Below are positions 34,840 to 43,756 of a stretch of 64,000 nt of DNA, piece by piece. Origin of the DNA: Bacillota bacterium (GTDB lineage Bacteria > Bacillota > Clostridia > Tissierellales > MES13); assembly GCA_009711785.1 (NCBI GenBank), contig VENA01000024.1, forward strand, positions 1-64,000, in the 5' to 3' direction. The translations under genes were made by a program, and so were the position numbers. Under the pieces are notes generated by a model. That model had not been told where the DNA came from and did no database searches. It saw only the letters and a program-made list of their open reading frames with translations. How positions within the stretch are numbered: the first letter of the stretch is position 1; each line of letters begins with the position of its first letter.

Positions 34840-34983
34840 ATGAGGGGATTCAGAGAAATAATTCTTATAATTGTTATTATTATATTTCTTGGTTTATCTA
34901 TTTATATCTTACCTAAATGGATTCTGTTGACATGCTTGGGGATTTCTTTAATAAAGTTTGGATGGTTTTTATATAGCAGTTAA
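34840..34983 (+). CDS. Small membrane protein B (47 aa), paralogue of A
   Basis: A short gene from ATG 34840 (ribosome site AGAGGGGA) to TAA 34983. It has a short basic start (MRGFRE), a hydrophobic stretch interrupted by LPKW at about 24-27, and the ending LGISLIKFGW-x2-Y that aligns without gaps to LGILLVLLGW-x2-Y of the preceding protein. The gap to the first gene is 11 bases, so they are co-transcribed. Function unknown. That the alignment covers only the C-terminal half keeps the paralogy a strong inference rather than proof. Confidence 0.72.
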   Translation: MRGFREIILIIVIIIFLGLSIYILPKWILLTCLGISLIKFGWFLYSS

Positions 34984-34990
34984 ATATTAT

Positions 34991-35023
34991 AATAATAGGC
35001 TTCCTTAAGGAAGCCAAATTATT
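34991..35023. terminator. Shared terminator-like hairpin between small genes and rpmB
   Basis: GGCTTCC / GGAAGCC (34998-35004 / 35009-35015) with a TTAA loop and outer AATAAT / ATTATT pairing. T runs on both sides are short; as the two units converge here, it probably serves both. Confidence 0.6.
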
Positions 35024-35213
35024 ATAGTGCTCTCTTTACTTTATCAGATCTTAAGCATCTAGTACAAACATGCATTCTTTTTGGTGTTCCATCTACGATC
35101 ACTTTTACCTTACGTACGTTAGGACTCCAAGTTCTTTTATTATGACGCTTTGAAAAAGTTACATTGTTTCCGCTAGCCTTTCCCTTACCACAAATTTCAC
35201 AATATTTAGCCAT
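35022..35213 (-). CDS. rpmB: 50S ribosomal protein L28 (bL28)
   Basis: A 63-residue L28, starting [26 protein letters not shown] and containing a second cysteine pair (CTRC), so it is the zinc-binding C+ form. Start at ATG (minus strand, 35213) with AAGGAGGTG upstream; an earlier in-frame ATG is in the leader. It runs against the surrounding genes, which is also the arrangement I recall for Bacillus subtilis. Confidence 0.97.
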   Translation of the reverse strand: MAKYCEICGKGKASGNNVTFSKRHNKRTWSPNVRKVKVIVDGTPKRMHVCTRCLRSDKVKRAL

Positions 35214-35262
35214 ACTTAACACCTCCTTAACTCCACGTTGCAGATTAACTGCAAACATCAAT

Positions 35263-35292
35263 ATTTTACCACAACTCTTAGTGATTTTGCAA
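35263..35292 (-). promoter_or_regulatory. Promoter of rpmB with a leader hairpin
   Basis: On the minus strand: TTGCAA, 18-base spacer, TAAAAT. The leader contains a 6-bp hairpin TTGCAG-ATTAA-CTGCAA (35238-35254), near the ribosome site; whether it is regulatory is unknown. Confidence 0.55.
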
Positions 35293-35495
35293 TGATGATT
35301 TATATATTATAATAAAATTTGATATAATATAGTTAAAATCATATAATTTATTATAAAGCACATAGTATGTATAAATAATATTTTAACCTAATAGCTATTT
35401 AATATAAAAAAAATTCTAAATGTTGATTAGAAAAGCATATTAGGGTAGAATATATATATGTGCAATTATTGATTAATATTTAAGGAGGTATGTTA

Positions 35496-35852
35496 ATGCC
35501 TGGAAAATTAAATAACAAATATGGTAGCATAAACATTGATGATAATGTTTTAGCTTCAATAGCGGGTATGGCAGCAATGGAATGTTATGGTTTAGTAGGA
35601 ATGTCAACAAAGGGTAAAACAGATGGTCTTGTGGAATTACTTAGAAAGGAACACTTAACAAAAGGTGTTAAGATTCATACTGATAATAAGTTAATAAACA
35701 TTGATTTATACATAGTAGTTCAATTCGGTACTAAAATTTCTGTTGTCGCTAACAACATAATTGAAAAAGTTAAATATAATATAGAAGATTTAACAGGATT
35801 GAAAGTAGATAAAGTTAATATTCATGTACAAGGTGTACGAGTACAAAAGTAG
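35496..35852 (+). CDS. Asp23/Gls24 family envelope stress protein (YloU-like)
   Basis: A 118-residue Asp23-family protein (NKYGSINIDDNVLASIAGMAAMECYGLVGM; IDLYIVVQFGTKISVVANNIIEKV; VDKVNIHVQGVR). Family members are membrane-associated envelope proteins of uncertain function. Start at ATG 35496, seven bases after AAGGAGG; the ATG at 35490 touches the ribosome site. It precedes fakA, matching yloU-yloV in Bacillus. Confidence 0.95.
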   Translation: MPGKLNNKYGSINIDDNVLASIAGMAAMECYGLVGMSTKGKTDGLVELLRKEHLTKGVKIHTDNKLINIDLYIVVQFGTKISVVANNIIEKVKYNIEDLTGLKVDKVNIHVQGVRVQK

Positions 35853-35871
35853 AAGGTTAGGAGGTACAAAG

Positions 35872-37479
35872 TTGAAAATCGAATATTTAGATGCGACATT
35901 ACTTAAGAAGTTGTTTATTACAGCTGCAAATGCTTTAGATAATAATAAAGAGCTTGTTAATTCTTTAAATGTTTTTCCTGTACCTGATGGAGATACAGGA
36001 ACTAATATGTCATTAACAGTACAATCTGCAGTAAGGCATATTAAAATGGTGGAAGATGAGGATGTTGAAAAAATAGCATCAGCAGCAGCTAAGGGTTCTT
36101 TAATGGGAGCAAGAGGAAACTCAGGCGTTATATTGTCTCAAATATTTAGAGGATTCGCTAAAGGATTAGAAGGAAGTAAAAAAATAGATGTTAATACATT
36201 AGCTAATAGCTTCAAGGTAGCTTCAGACACAGCTTATAAAGCTGTTATGAAGCCTATAGAGGGAACAGTACTAACTGTAGCAAGGGAATGCTCAGAAAAG
36301 GCTTTAGAGTTAAAAGAGTCAGAAACTGATATTGTAATATTTTTAAAAGAAGTGATTAAACATGGAGATATAACTTTAGATAAAACTCCAGAAATGTTAG
36401 ATGTATTAAAAGAAGCTGGTGTTGTAGATGCTGGTGGAAAAGGACTTATGTTTATATTAAAAGGAGCTTTAGAAGGACTAACAGGTAACAATGATGTTTT
36501 AGTTGAGGAATATAAAGAAGCAGATTTATCTAAAGATTCTACAGATGAAAATATAAAATACAGTTATTGTACAGAATTTATTATTAATAATACAAATGAA
36601 GATGCTAATAATTTTAGAAGTGAAATATCGTCTTATGGAGATTCTTTATTAGTAGTTGGAGCAGATGATATTATTAAAACTCACATTCATACTAATAATC
36701 CCGGAATTGTTATAGAGAAAGCTTTAAAATTAGGTGAATTAACAGACATAAAAATAGATAATATGAAATATCAACACAGGAATGAAGTAGTTGAAGAAAC
36801 TAAAAAAGAAAAGAAAGAAGTTAAAAAATATAGCTTTATAACTGTAGCTATGGGAGAAGGAATTAAGAATGTATTTAAGGATTTAAACGTTGACTATGTA
36901 ATTTTGGGTGGACAAACTATGAATCCAAGTACAGAGGATATTTTAAAAGCAGTAGACGAAGTTACTGGGGAAAACATAATTATATTACCTAACAATAGTA
37001 ATATAGTTTTAGCTGCAAACCAAGCTAGAGAATTAAGTGATAGAAGTATTACTGTATTGCCTACTAAAACAATACCACAGGGGATATCAGCCTTATTATC
37101 CTTTGAAGAAGACCTTGGGGTTGAAGAAAACGTAGAAAGCATGACAGAGGCTTATAAAGAAGTTAAAACAGGAGAAATAACTTTTGCTGTAAGGGATACT
37201 ACTATTAAAGATAAGGCGATAAAAAAGGATAATATAATAGGTATATTTGATGGTGATATAAAAGCAGTTGGAACTGAAATAAATGATGTGTCGGTGGACT
37301 TAATAAAAGAAATTGTAGATGAAGATAATGATTTAATAACTATATTTTATGGAGAAGAAGTTACTAAAGAACAAGCTATAGAATTATCGGAAAAAATAGA
37401 AGAAGAAAATGAAGATTGTGATATAGAAGTTATATATGGAGGTCAACCATTATATTATTATCTTTTTTCAGTTGAATAA
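35872..37479 (+). CDS. fakA: Fatty acid kinase catalytic subunit FakA (DhaL/DegV-linked, YloV)
   Basis: ATP-dependent fatty acid kinase that, with a fatty-acid-binding DegV protein (FakB), phosphorylates exogenous fatty acids for use by PlsX/PlsY. About 535 residues: N-terminal DhaL domain with VFPVPDGDTGTNMS near 34-47 and KGSLMGARGNSGVILSQ, then a middle domain and a C-terminal DegV-like fold. TTG start behind AGGAGG. Its phosphorylated product enters at PlsY (140) and PlsX (47934), so the window covers both ends of this route. Confidence 0.95.
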   Translation: MKIEYLDATLLKKLFITAANALDNNKELVNSLNVFPVPDGDTGTNMSLTVQSAVRHIKMVEDEDVEKIASAAAKGSLMGARGNSGVILSQIFRGFAKGLEGSKKIDVNTLANSFKVASDTAYKAVMKPIEGTVLTVARECSEKALELKESETDIVIFLKEVIKHGDITLDKTPEMLDVLKEAGVVDAGGKGLMFILKGALEGLTGNNDVLVEEYKEADLSKDSTDENIKYSYCTEFIINNTNEDANNFRSEISSYGDSLLVVGADDIIKTHIHTNNPGIVIEKALKLGELTDIKIDNMKYQHRNEVVEETKKEKKEVKKYSFITVAMGEGIKNVFKDLNVDYVILGGQTMNPSTEDILKAVDEVTGENIIILPNNSNIVLAANQARELSDRSITVLPTKTIPQGISALLSFEEDLGVEENVESMTEAYKEVKTGEITFAVRDTTIKDKAIKKDNIIGIFDGDIKAVGTEINDVSVDLIKEIVDEDNDLITIFYGEEVTKEQAIELSEKIEEENEDCDIEVIYGGQPLYYYLFSVE

Positions 37480-37488
37480 ATATATTTA

Positions 37489-37524
37489 AAAAAGTAGTTA
37501 AGTTAATCTTAACTACTTTTAATT
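37489..37524 (+). terminator. Intrinsic terminator after fakA
   Basis: 13-bp perfect stem (37490-37502 / 37508-37520) with a 5-base loop, A-rich left and T-rich right. Confidence 0.85.
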
Positions 37525-37552
37525 TAGTCAAAGTACATTTGAGGTGAGAAAT

Positions 37553-39604
37553 TTGAGTGATCTATTAAAATCAGTTAAATATTTGAAAGGTGTTGGGCCA
37601 AAAAGAGCAAAAAAGTTAAAAAAAGTAGAAATAACTACGGTTGAGGACCTTTTATATTATTTTCCAAGAACTTATGATGATAGAAGACATATCACAAAGA
37701 TTAATAAATGTATAGATGGCGAAAGGGCTAATCTTAAAGTAAAAGTATGTGGTGTTGGTACAAATTTAAGGACAAAGAAAAGATTGTCTATCTCAAAATT
37801 ACCTGTAAAAGATGATACTGGTTATGCAAACCTTGTTTGGTTTAATCAAAGTTATATACTTAATAATTTTGAAATAGGTGATGAGATAAAAGTTAATGGT
37901 AAGATTAATAGAAAGTATGGAAAAATAGAGATAAGCAATCCTACATATGAAAAAAAAGGAAATAGAATTGGAAGTATAATACCAATATATCCGTTAACGG
38001 ATAGTTTATCTCAAACAGAATTAATAAAAATAATAAGCAATGCTATAAAGGGCTATAATAATAAAATAGAAGAAATTTTACCACAAGAATTAATAAGAGA
38101 ATTAAAATTATATACATTAAAAAAAGCATTAATGTATATTCATTTTCCTAAGGATAAAACCACTTATAAAAAAGCTAAGGAAAGACTAATCTTTGATGAG
38201 TTACTTATATTGCAATTAGGTTTAATACTAATTAAAAAAAATATTGATCATCAAAAAAAAGGTGTTAAATTTAAAAAAGTAAAAGAAATTGAAGACTTTG
38301 TAAATGATTTACCATTTGAATTAACTAAAGCACAAAAACGAGTTTTTAATGAGATAAGTAGCGATATGGAATCAGAAAAATCAATGAATAGATTGTTACA
38401 AGGAGACGTAGGTTCAGGGAAGACTGTTGTCGCATTATTAGCTATTTTAAAAGCAATAAAATCGGGGTTTCAGTGTGCAATGATGGTACCTACTGAAATA
38501 TTAGCCATTCAACATTATCAAGAAATAACAAAATTATTAGATAGGTATGATATTAAATGTAGACTTTTAGTAGGTGGGTTAACTAAATCTGAACGAAATA
38601 AAATATTAAAAGATACAAAAGAAGGAAAAATAGATTTGATTATTGGGACTCATGCTGTTATTCAAAAGGATATAGAGTTTGATAAATTAGGTTTAGCAAT
38701 AACTGATGAGCAACACAGATTTGGCGTAAGACAAAGAGCTGCATTAACAAAGAAAGGATACAACCCTGATATAATAGTAATGACAGCTACTCCTATACCA
38801 AGGTCATTAGCTTTGATACTTTATGGGGATTTAGATATTTCTGTAATAGATGAATTACCTCCAGGTAGAAAAAAAGTCGATACCTATGCAGTTGATAAAA
38901 CCTACAGAGAAAGGATATATAATTTTATTAAAAAACAATTGAATATGGGAAGACAAGCTTATATTGTTTGCCCTTTGGTTGAAGAATCCGAAGATTTAGA
39001 TTTGCTATCTGCTACAGATTTATACGAAAATTTAAAGAAAAGTTATTTTAATGATTACAATTTAGGGCTTTTACATGGGAAAATGAAATCTAAGGAAAAA
39101 GAGAAAGTAATGATTGATTTTAAAAATAAAGAGATAGATATTTTAGTTTCAACTACTGTAATTGAAGTAGGAGTTAATGTGACTAATGCAAATACAATGC
39201 TTATAGAAAATGCAGAAAGATTTGGATTAGCTCAATTACATCAACTTAGAGGAAGAGTCGGAAGAGGCAATTATAAGTCATATTGTATATTAATAAATGA
39301 AGGAAAGACTGACACGGCAAAAGAAAGAATGGCAATAATGGAAAAAACAAATGACGGATTTAAAGTATCTAAAAAAGACTTAGAAATAAGAGGGCCAGGA
39401 GAATTTTTTGGAACTAAACAACATGGTCTACCTGAGCTGAAAATTGCTGACATTACAAAGGATATGAATAAAGTAAAAGAAATAAGAGAAATTGCAATGA
39501 AAATTTTAGAAGAAGAACCACAGTTAAACAATAAATATAAAAAACTAAAAGAAAAAATTAGTTATAAATTTAAGGATAATATTAAAAATATTAGTTTAAA
39601 TTAG
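37553..39604 (+). CDS. recG: ATP-dependent DNA helicase RecG
   Basis: Branch-migrating helicase for replication fork and Holliday junction processing. About 683 residues: N-terminal wedge (GVGPKRAKKL, OB-fold VKDDTGYANLVWFNQ), Walker A GDVGSGKT near 284, DEQH box near 385, and RVGRGNYKSYC plus the C-terminal KDLEIRGPGEFFGTKQHG block. TTG start at 37553, six bases after GAGGTG, preferred over the GTG inside that site. Its conserved neighbour order fakA-recG is as in Bacillus. Confidence 0.97.
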   Translation: MSDLLKSVKYLKGVGPKRAKKLKKVEITTVEDLLYYFPRTYDDRRHITKINKCIDGERANLKVKVCGVGTNLRTKKRLSISKLPVKDDTGYANLVWFNQSYILNNFEIGDEIKVNGKINRKYGKIEISNPTYEKKGNRIGSIIPIYPLTDSLSQTELIKIISNAIKGYNNKIEEILPQELIRELKLYTLKKALMYIHFPKDKTTYKKAKERLIFDELLILQLGLILIKKNIDHQKKGVKFKKVKEIEDFVNDLPFELTKAQKRVFNEISSDMESEKSMNRLLQGDVGSGKTVVALLAILKAIKSGFQCAMMVPTEILAIQHYQEITKLLDRYDIKCRLLVGGLTKSERNKILKDTKEGKIDLIIGTHAVIQKDIEFDKLGLAITDEQHRFGVRQRAALTKKGYNPDIIVMTATPIPRSLALILYGDLDISVIDELPPGRKKVDTYAVDKTYRERIYNFIKKQLNMGRQAYIVCPLVEESEDLDLLSATDLYENLKKSYFNDYNLGLLHGKMKSKEKEKVMIDFKNKEIDILVSTTVIEVGVNVTNANTMLIENAERFGLAQLHQLRGRVGRGNYKSYCILINEGKTDTAKERMAIMEKTNDGFKVSKKDLEIRGPGEFFGTKQHGLPELKIADITKDMNKVKEIREIAMKILEEEPQLNNKYKKLKEKISYKFKDNIKNISLN

Positions 39605-39731
39605 TTTGTCATTGATTCACCTAAAATAAAACTTTTGTACTATTTTATAATATTTAAAGCTTAAATTACCAGTGTATAAATTTTTAAAATGGTTAAATTA
39701 ATAGTACAAAGTAAAAAGGAGGTGAAAATAA

Positions 39732-39947
39732 ATGGCAAACAATAATAGAAATAGTAATAGACTAGTTGTACCTGAGGCTCGTCAAGCATTAAACCAAATG
39801 AAAACTGAGATAGCTAATGAATTAGGATTATCAAACTATGAACAAACAGATAAAGGAACATTAACATCTAGACAAAATGGCTATGTTGGTGGATATATGA
39901 CTAAGAGACTAGTTGAAATGGCACAAAGACAAATGTCAGGAAGATAA
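39732..39947 (+). CDS. Alpha/beta-type small acid-soluble spore protein
   Basis: A 71-residue DNA-binding spore protein that protects spore DNA and is degraded at germination. The two family helices are visible (LVVPEARQALNQMKTEIANELGL and GYVGGYMTKRLVEMAQRQM), with the EIANELGL region matching the germination protease cleavage zone. AAGGAGGTG ribosome site. Expected to be under sigma G; I looked for a sigma-G promoter and found no convincing match. Monocistronic, ending in a strong terminator. Confidence 0.97.
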   Translation: MANNNRNSNRLVVPEARQALNQMKTEIANELGLSNYEQTDKGTLTSRQNGYVGGYMTKRLVEMAQRQMSGR

Positions 39948-39960
39948 TTCCCTTATTATA

Positions 39961-40008
39961 GATAAAAAAAGAAAGATGTTCTATTAGGAGCATCTTTCTT
40001 TTTTTATC
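39961..40008 (+). terminator. Very strong terminator after the spore protein gene
   Basis: Perfect 18-bp stem (39961-39978 / 39991-40008) with a 12-base loop; the right arm contains a run of T. Nearly symmetrical, so it could also work in reverse. Confidence 0.9.
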
Positions 40009-40107
40009 TAGTGAAATTTTATAATTTTGACATTTTTTTTAAATTATATTTTGTATAGTTTTAACTATTATGCTAAAATAATATTGTTAGAGTTGGGAGG
40101 AATTAAA

Positions 40108-40662
40108 TTGAGAATTATTACAGGTTTAGCAAAGGGACATAGAATAAAAGCACCTAAGGGTTTAAAAACAAGACCAACAACAGATAGGATTAAAGAGTCG
40201 TTATTTAATATAATACCTGATGTAAGTAATCAGAGAGTTCTTGATTTATTTTCAGGATCAGGAAATATTGGTATAGAATTTTTAAGTAGGGGTGCAGAAC
40301 AATGTTATTTTATAGATAATAATGCTTCAAGTGTAAAGATAATTAAAGAAAATCTAAAAAAAACCGATCTTATAAAAAAGGCTAATGTTTATAAAAATTC
40401 TGTAGATAGAGCGATAAAAATATTGTCAAAAAAAAGAGTAGTTTTTGATATTATCTTTTTAGATCCCCCTTATAATAAAAATCTAGTAAAACCAACTATA
40501 GAAGAAATAAGTGAAAATAATATATTATCAAAAGAAGGTTATATAATTATAGAGCATGAGAGTAGTTTAAACCTCCCAGAAAAAATATCAGATCTGGTAA
40601 ACTTTGATACTAGAAAATATAAGGATACAAGTATTTCTTTTTATAGAAGGGAGGAAGGATAA
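40108..40662 (+). CDS. rsmD: 16S rRNA m2G966 methyltransferase RsmD
   Basis: SAM-dependent methyltransferase of 16S rRNA. 184 residues: [17 protein letters not shown] at the start, SAM loop [13 protein letters not shown] at 46-58, and catalytic DPPY near 119-122. TTG start at 40108 behind GGGAGGA; a much longer reading frame upstream is not supported by homology. Its stop overlaps the coaD start (TAATG), and the pair is conserved as ylbH-ylbI. Confidence 0.95.
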   Translation: MRIITGLAKGHRIKAPKGLKTRPTTDRIKESLFNIIPDVSNQRVLDLFSGSGNIGIEFLSRGAEQCYFIDNNASSVKIIKENLKKTDLIKKANVYKNSVDRAIKILSKKRVVFDIIFLDPPYNKNLVKPTIEEISENNILSKEGYIIIEHESSLNLPEKISDLVNFDTRKYKDTSISFYRREEG

Positions 40663-41141
40663 TGGCAGTAGTATATCCAGGAAGTTTTGATCCTGTTACA
40701 TATGGACATTTAGATATTATAAAAAGATCTAGAAGGAAATTTGATAAAGTAATAGTTGCAGTTTTAAATAATCCTTCAAAGAAACCACTATTTTCAGTGG
40801 AAGAAAGAATAGAGCTTTTAGAAAAAGCAACTAAATATATGGATAATGTAGAAATAGATTGTTTCACTGGACTTTTGGTTGACTATGTTAAAGATAAAGA
40901 TATATCTATGATTATTAAGGGGCTTAGAGCGGTTTCTGATTTTGAATATGAACTTCAAATGGCTTTAATGAATAATAGACTTAACACAGATATAGAAACA
41001 TTTTTCTTAATGACTGGTAGTGAATATTCTTTTTTAAGTTCTAGTTTAGTAAAGGAAATTGCTAAATTTGATGGAGATATATCACAGCTTGTGCCTAAGG
41101 AAGTTGAAATGGCAATGAAGGAAAAAAACTTAAATAAATAA
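40662..41141 (+). CDS. coaD: Phosphopantetheine adenylyltransferase
   Basis: Makes dephospho-CoA from 4'-phosphopantetheine and ATP. 159 residues with the nucleotidyltransferase motif TYGH at 13-16, [24 protein letters not shown] and [13 protein letters not shown]. One-base overlap with rsmD suggests coupling. The other CoA gene in this window, coaBC, is at 20401. Confidence 0.97.
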   Translation: MAVVYPGSFDPVTYGHLDIIKRSRRKFDKVIVAVLNNPSKKPLFSVEERIELLEKATKYMDNVEIDCFTGLLVDYVKDKDISMIIKGLRAVSDFEYELQMALMNNRLNTDIETFFLMTGSEYSFLSSSLVKEIAKFDGDISQLVPKEVEMAMKEKNLNK

Positions 41142-41153
41142 GGGGGTATTTGG

Positions 41154-41597
41154 TTGGATATATTAAAATTATTAGATGAAATTGAAGATATACTTGATGA
41201 AAGTTCTTCGATACCTTTCGCTGGAAAAGTTATGGTAGATAAGGCTGAAGTTTTAGATGTCATAAAAGAAATCAGACTTAAGCTACCTGATGAAATCAAA
41301 CAAGCTGAATGGATAAAAGAAGAGAGACAAAGGATTTTAGCTGAAGCACAAAATGAAGCTGATACTGTAATTGAGGAAGCGAAATTACATATTGAAGAAA
41401 TGGTAGAAGAAGATGAAATAACAAAACAAGCTAATGAAAGAGCAGAGGAAATAATAAGTAAAGCTCAGCATAATGCTAAAGAGATTAGAATAGGAGCTAG
41501 GGAATATGCAGATGAACTACTTAAAGAATTACAAAATAATATGAAGGATATGATTGATACCCTTGAAAGTAACAGAGATGAATTAAAGGGACTTTAA
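41154..41597 (+). CDS. Coiled-coil protein, uncharacterised
   Basis: A 147-residue acidic coiled-coil protein starting with TTG behind AGGGGGT. An N-terminal ILKLLDEIEDILDES segment and a PFAGKVMVDKAEVLDVIKEIRLKLPDEIKQA block are typical of a clostridial family found after coaD; the rest is one long helix (AEAQNEADTVIEEAKLHIEE and onward). Such genes are often labelled ATPase or F0 subunit B in databases because of coiled-coil similarity; that label is not supported here. It may be DivIVA-like in shape, function unknown. Confidence 0.82.
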   Translation: MDILKLLDEIEDILDESSSIPFAGKVMVDKAEVLDVIKEIRLKLPDEIKQAEWIKEERQRILAEAQNEADTVIEEAKLHIEEMVEEDEITKQANERAEEIISKAQHNAKEIRIGAREYADELLKELQNNMKDMIDTLESNRDELKGL

Positions 41598-41632
41598 AAA
41601 TTAAAGCTTCTTAAGAAGCTTTAATTTTTTTT
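41596..41632. terminator. Bidirectional terminator between the coiled-coil gene and ylbJ
   Basis: 15-bp stem (41596-41610 / 41615-41629), TTAA loop, A-rich and T-rich flanks; the ylbJ stop lies inside the right arm. Confidence 0.88.
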
Positions 41633-42877
41633 ATTGCATTTATACAATATATAATTTCCTAGAATACCTATAAAAATAATTAAGAATAAGATAAGAATTA
41701 TTATTGTAAAAGAAAAGTTAAAATATGAAATCCAATCCTTTGAATAAATATAATTTTGAGTGTTATATATTGTAGGTTTAACAATAACATTTTTGTATTT
41801 AATTAAATATAAAAAGTAAGTAAAGATTGCTGCAAATATTCCATGTAAAGTCTTTGAAAAAAAATATATTTTAATACTTATATCAGTTTTACTAATAAAG
41901 CTAATAACTTGACTATGTATTGAAAGACCACTCCACCCTATTAAAAAACTTATAATTAAAATTTTAATTAAATAATCCTCAATATTTATTAATGAAATTA
42001 TTTGGCAACCATTTGTCATTTCGATTATCCCACTTAGTAACCCCTTTACTATATCTGGATTTGTATTAGGAAAAAAGTCAGATATGAAGCTAAAAACATT
42101 AGTCAATGATAAAACTTTAATAACAACAGAATAAAATATTATAAATCCTCCTATTAGAAGCATTGTACTTATTGCTTCTTTAACTGCATCCCCCATAATT
42201 AAACCTAAACTTTTATTTTTCTTATGTTTTCCTTTGATTAAATCTTTAAAAGAATTTATTAAATTATTATTATCATATAATAGTTTACTCCCTTCATTAC
42301 GTTTATAAAACCTAAATAACAAACCTACTAAAATAGCTCCCAAATAATGGGATATAGCTATTAAAGCTCCTAGTTTTGGTTCGTTAAGCATTCCTACTGC
42401 AACTGCACCAATCATAAATAGAGGGCCAGAAGTACTACAGAAAGCTACAAGTCTTTCTGCTTCTGTTTTTGATACTGTATCATTATTTCTTAATTTAGCC
42501 ACTAATTTAGCACCAACTGGATAACCAGAGGTTATACTCATAGCAAAGGCAAAAGACCCTTCTCCTGGAACATTAAATAATGGTCTCATTAAAGGTTTTA
42601 ATAAAGCTCCTATAAAGTTTACTATCCCAAGGCTTAATAATATCTCAGCTACAATAAAAAAAGGAAGTAATGCTGGAAAAACTGTAAAAAACCAAGTTTT
42701 TAAACCACTCAATGAAGCTTTAACAATCTCTTCTGGAAAAAGAATTATAACAAATGCTAGCCATAATATTATAGCAATAATAAAAGCTTGTAATAGATAT
42801 TTTTTTATTGTAGGTCTTAATGAATAATATATAATTAAAATTAAACATATAGATAAAATGAATATAATATTAGGCAT
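41621..42877 (-). CDS. ylbJ: Sporulation integral membrane protein YlbJ
   Basis: A 418-residue multi-pass protein of the nucleoside-recognition/gate family, required for spore formation in Bacillus. The family blocks FPEEIVKASLSGLKTWFFTVFPALLPFF, the SITSGYPVGAKLV loop and GLLSGIIEMTNGC are present, with about nine hydrophobic helices. It lies between coaD and a patatin gene, as ylbI-ylbJ-ylbK in Bacillus. A candidate sigma-E promoter precedes it on the minus strand. Confidence 0.95.
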   Translation of the reverse strand: MPNIIFILSICLILIIYYSLRPTIKKYLLQAFIIAIILWLAFVIILFPEEIVKASLSGLKTWFFTVFPALLPFFIVAEILLSLGIVNFIGALLKPLMRPLFNVPGEGSFAFAMSITSGYPVGAKLVAKLRNNDTVSKTEAERLVAFCSTSGPLFMIGAVAVGMLNEPKLGALIAISHYLGAILVGLLFRFYKRNEGSKLLYDNNNLINSFKDLIKGKHKKNKSLGLIMGDAVKEAISTMLLIGGFIIFYSVVIKVLSLTNVFSFISDFFPNTNPDIVKGLLSGIIEMTNGCQIISLINIEDYLIKILIISFLIGWSGLSIHSQVISFISKTDISIKIYFFSKTLHGIFAAIFTYFLYLIKYKNVIVKPTIYNTQNYIYSKDWISYFNFSFTIIILILFLIIFIGILGNYILYKCNKKN

Positions 42878-42905
42878 GACATACCTCCTGTTAATTTCAT
42901 GTTAT

Positions 42906-42934
42906 ATTATATTGAATTAATTATATATATATGA
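42906..42934 (-). promoter_or_regulatory. Candidate sigma-E promoter of ylbJ
   Basis: Minus strand: TCATATA (-35, six of seven KMATATT positions), 14-base spacer, AATATAAT (-10, five of seven specified positions of CATACANT). The -10 also contains TATAAT, so a housekeeping reading is possible. Sigma-E use is inferred from the gene's sporulation role. Confidence 0.4.
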
Positions 42935-42952
42935 TTTAAAGAGGGTGATTAT

Positions 42953-43734
42953 TTGGGAAGGAACCAGTTTTAGGTTTAGCATTAGGTTCAGGTGCAGCTA
43001 GAGGATTAGCCCATATAGGGGTTTTAAAGGCGTTAGAGGATAATAATATAAAAATAGATTGTGTGGCAGGAAGTAGTGCAGGTGCATTAATTGGTAGTGT
43101 TTATTGTTGTAATACAAAACCTAGTATGATGAAAAAGATAGCTTTACAACTAGATAGAAAAATATGGTTAGATTTAACAGTGCCGAGAAGAGGTTTTATT
43201 AAGGGGGATTGTGTTGAGGAAATTACTAAACTATTAACAGCTGGCAAAAATATCGAAGATACTTATAAAAAACTTTCTATAGTAGCTACAGATATCCAAA
43301 ATTCTAAAGTATTTGTATTTAAAAATGGACCTATATATAAAGCAGTAAGGGCAAGCATATCTATTCCTGGAATATTTGTACCTGTTAAATTAAAAGATAA
43401 AGTATTAGTGGATGGAGGGGTAATAGAAAGGGTACCTGTAAATAGTGTTAAAGATATGGGGGCAGATATAATTATTGCAGTGGACGTTGGATTTAGCACA
43501 AAACCTGGTAGGATTAATAATGTATTCGATGTAATATTACAATCAATAGATGTTATGGCAAAACAGATATTAGAAAATAAAATAATATTAGCTGATATAG
43601 TAATTAGACCTAATTTATCCCATATAAAACCATCTAGATTCGATAAAGTAGAAGAATGTTTTGAAATAGGTTATAACGAAACTATTAAAAATATATCAAA
43701 TATAAAAGCAACTATTAAAAAATATAAAGATTAA
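42953..43734 (+). pseudogene. Patatin-like phospholipase (YlbK/RssA family) with apparent 5' frameshift
   Basis: The protein body (about 250 residues with the upstream part) has LALGSGAARGLAHIGVLKAL as oxyanion loop, GSSAG with the nucleophile serine, and VDGGVIERVPV with the catalytic Asp. The conserved start is readable from 42952, yet no ATG, GTG or TTG is in that frame after the TGA at 42946. A well-placed TTG at 42953 (GAGGGTG upstream) is one frame off and hits a stop after six codons. One extra A near 42956-42961 would give the expected Met-Gly-Lys-Glu-Pro start. Starting at GTG 43063 would delete the oxyanion loop. Sequencing error or real mutation cannot be told apart here. Confidence 0.7.
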
Positions 43735-43756
43735 GCTAGAGGCTTAATCTTTTTTT
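43726..43756. terminator. Bidirectional terminator between patatin gene and tmcAL
   Basis: Perfect 11-bp arms (43726-43736 / 43742-43752) with a 5-base loop and a T run to the right, A-rich to the left; both converging genes end in it. Confidence 0.88.

Noticed and set aside
39661-39731. Sigma-G promoter for the spore protein gene
   Set aside because: GTATA at 39674 and AATAGTA at 39700 resemble the two boxes, but the spacing (21 bases) is too long.
41154-41597. V- or F-type ATPase subunit
   Set aside because: Similarity is limited to coiled-coil composition; no other ATPase gene is near.
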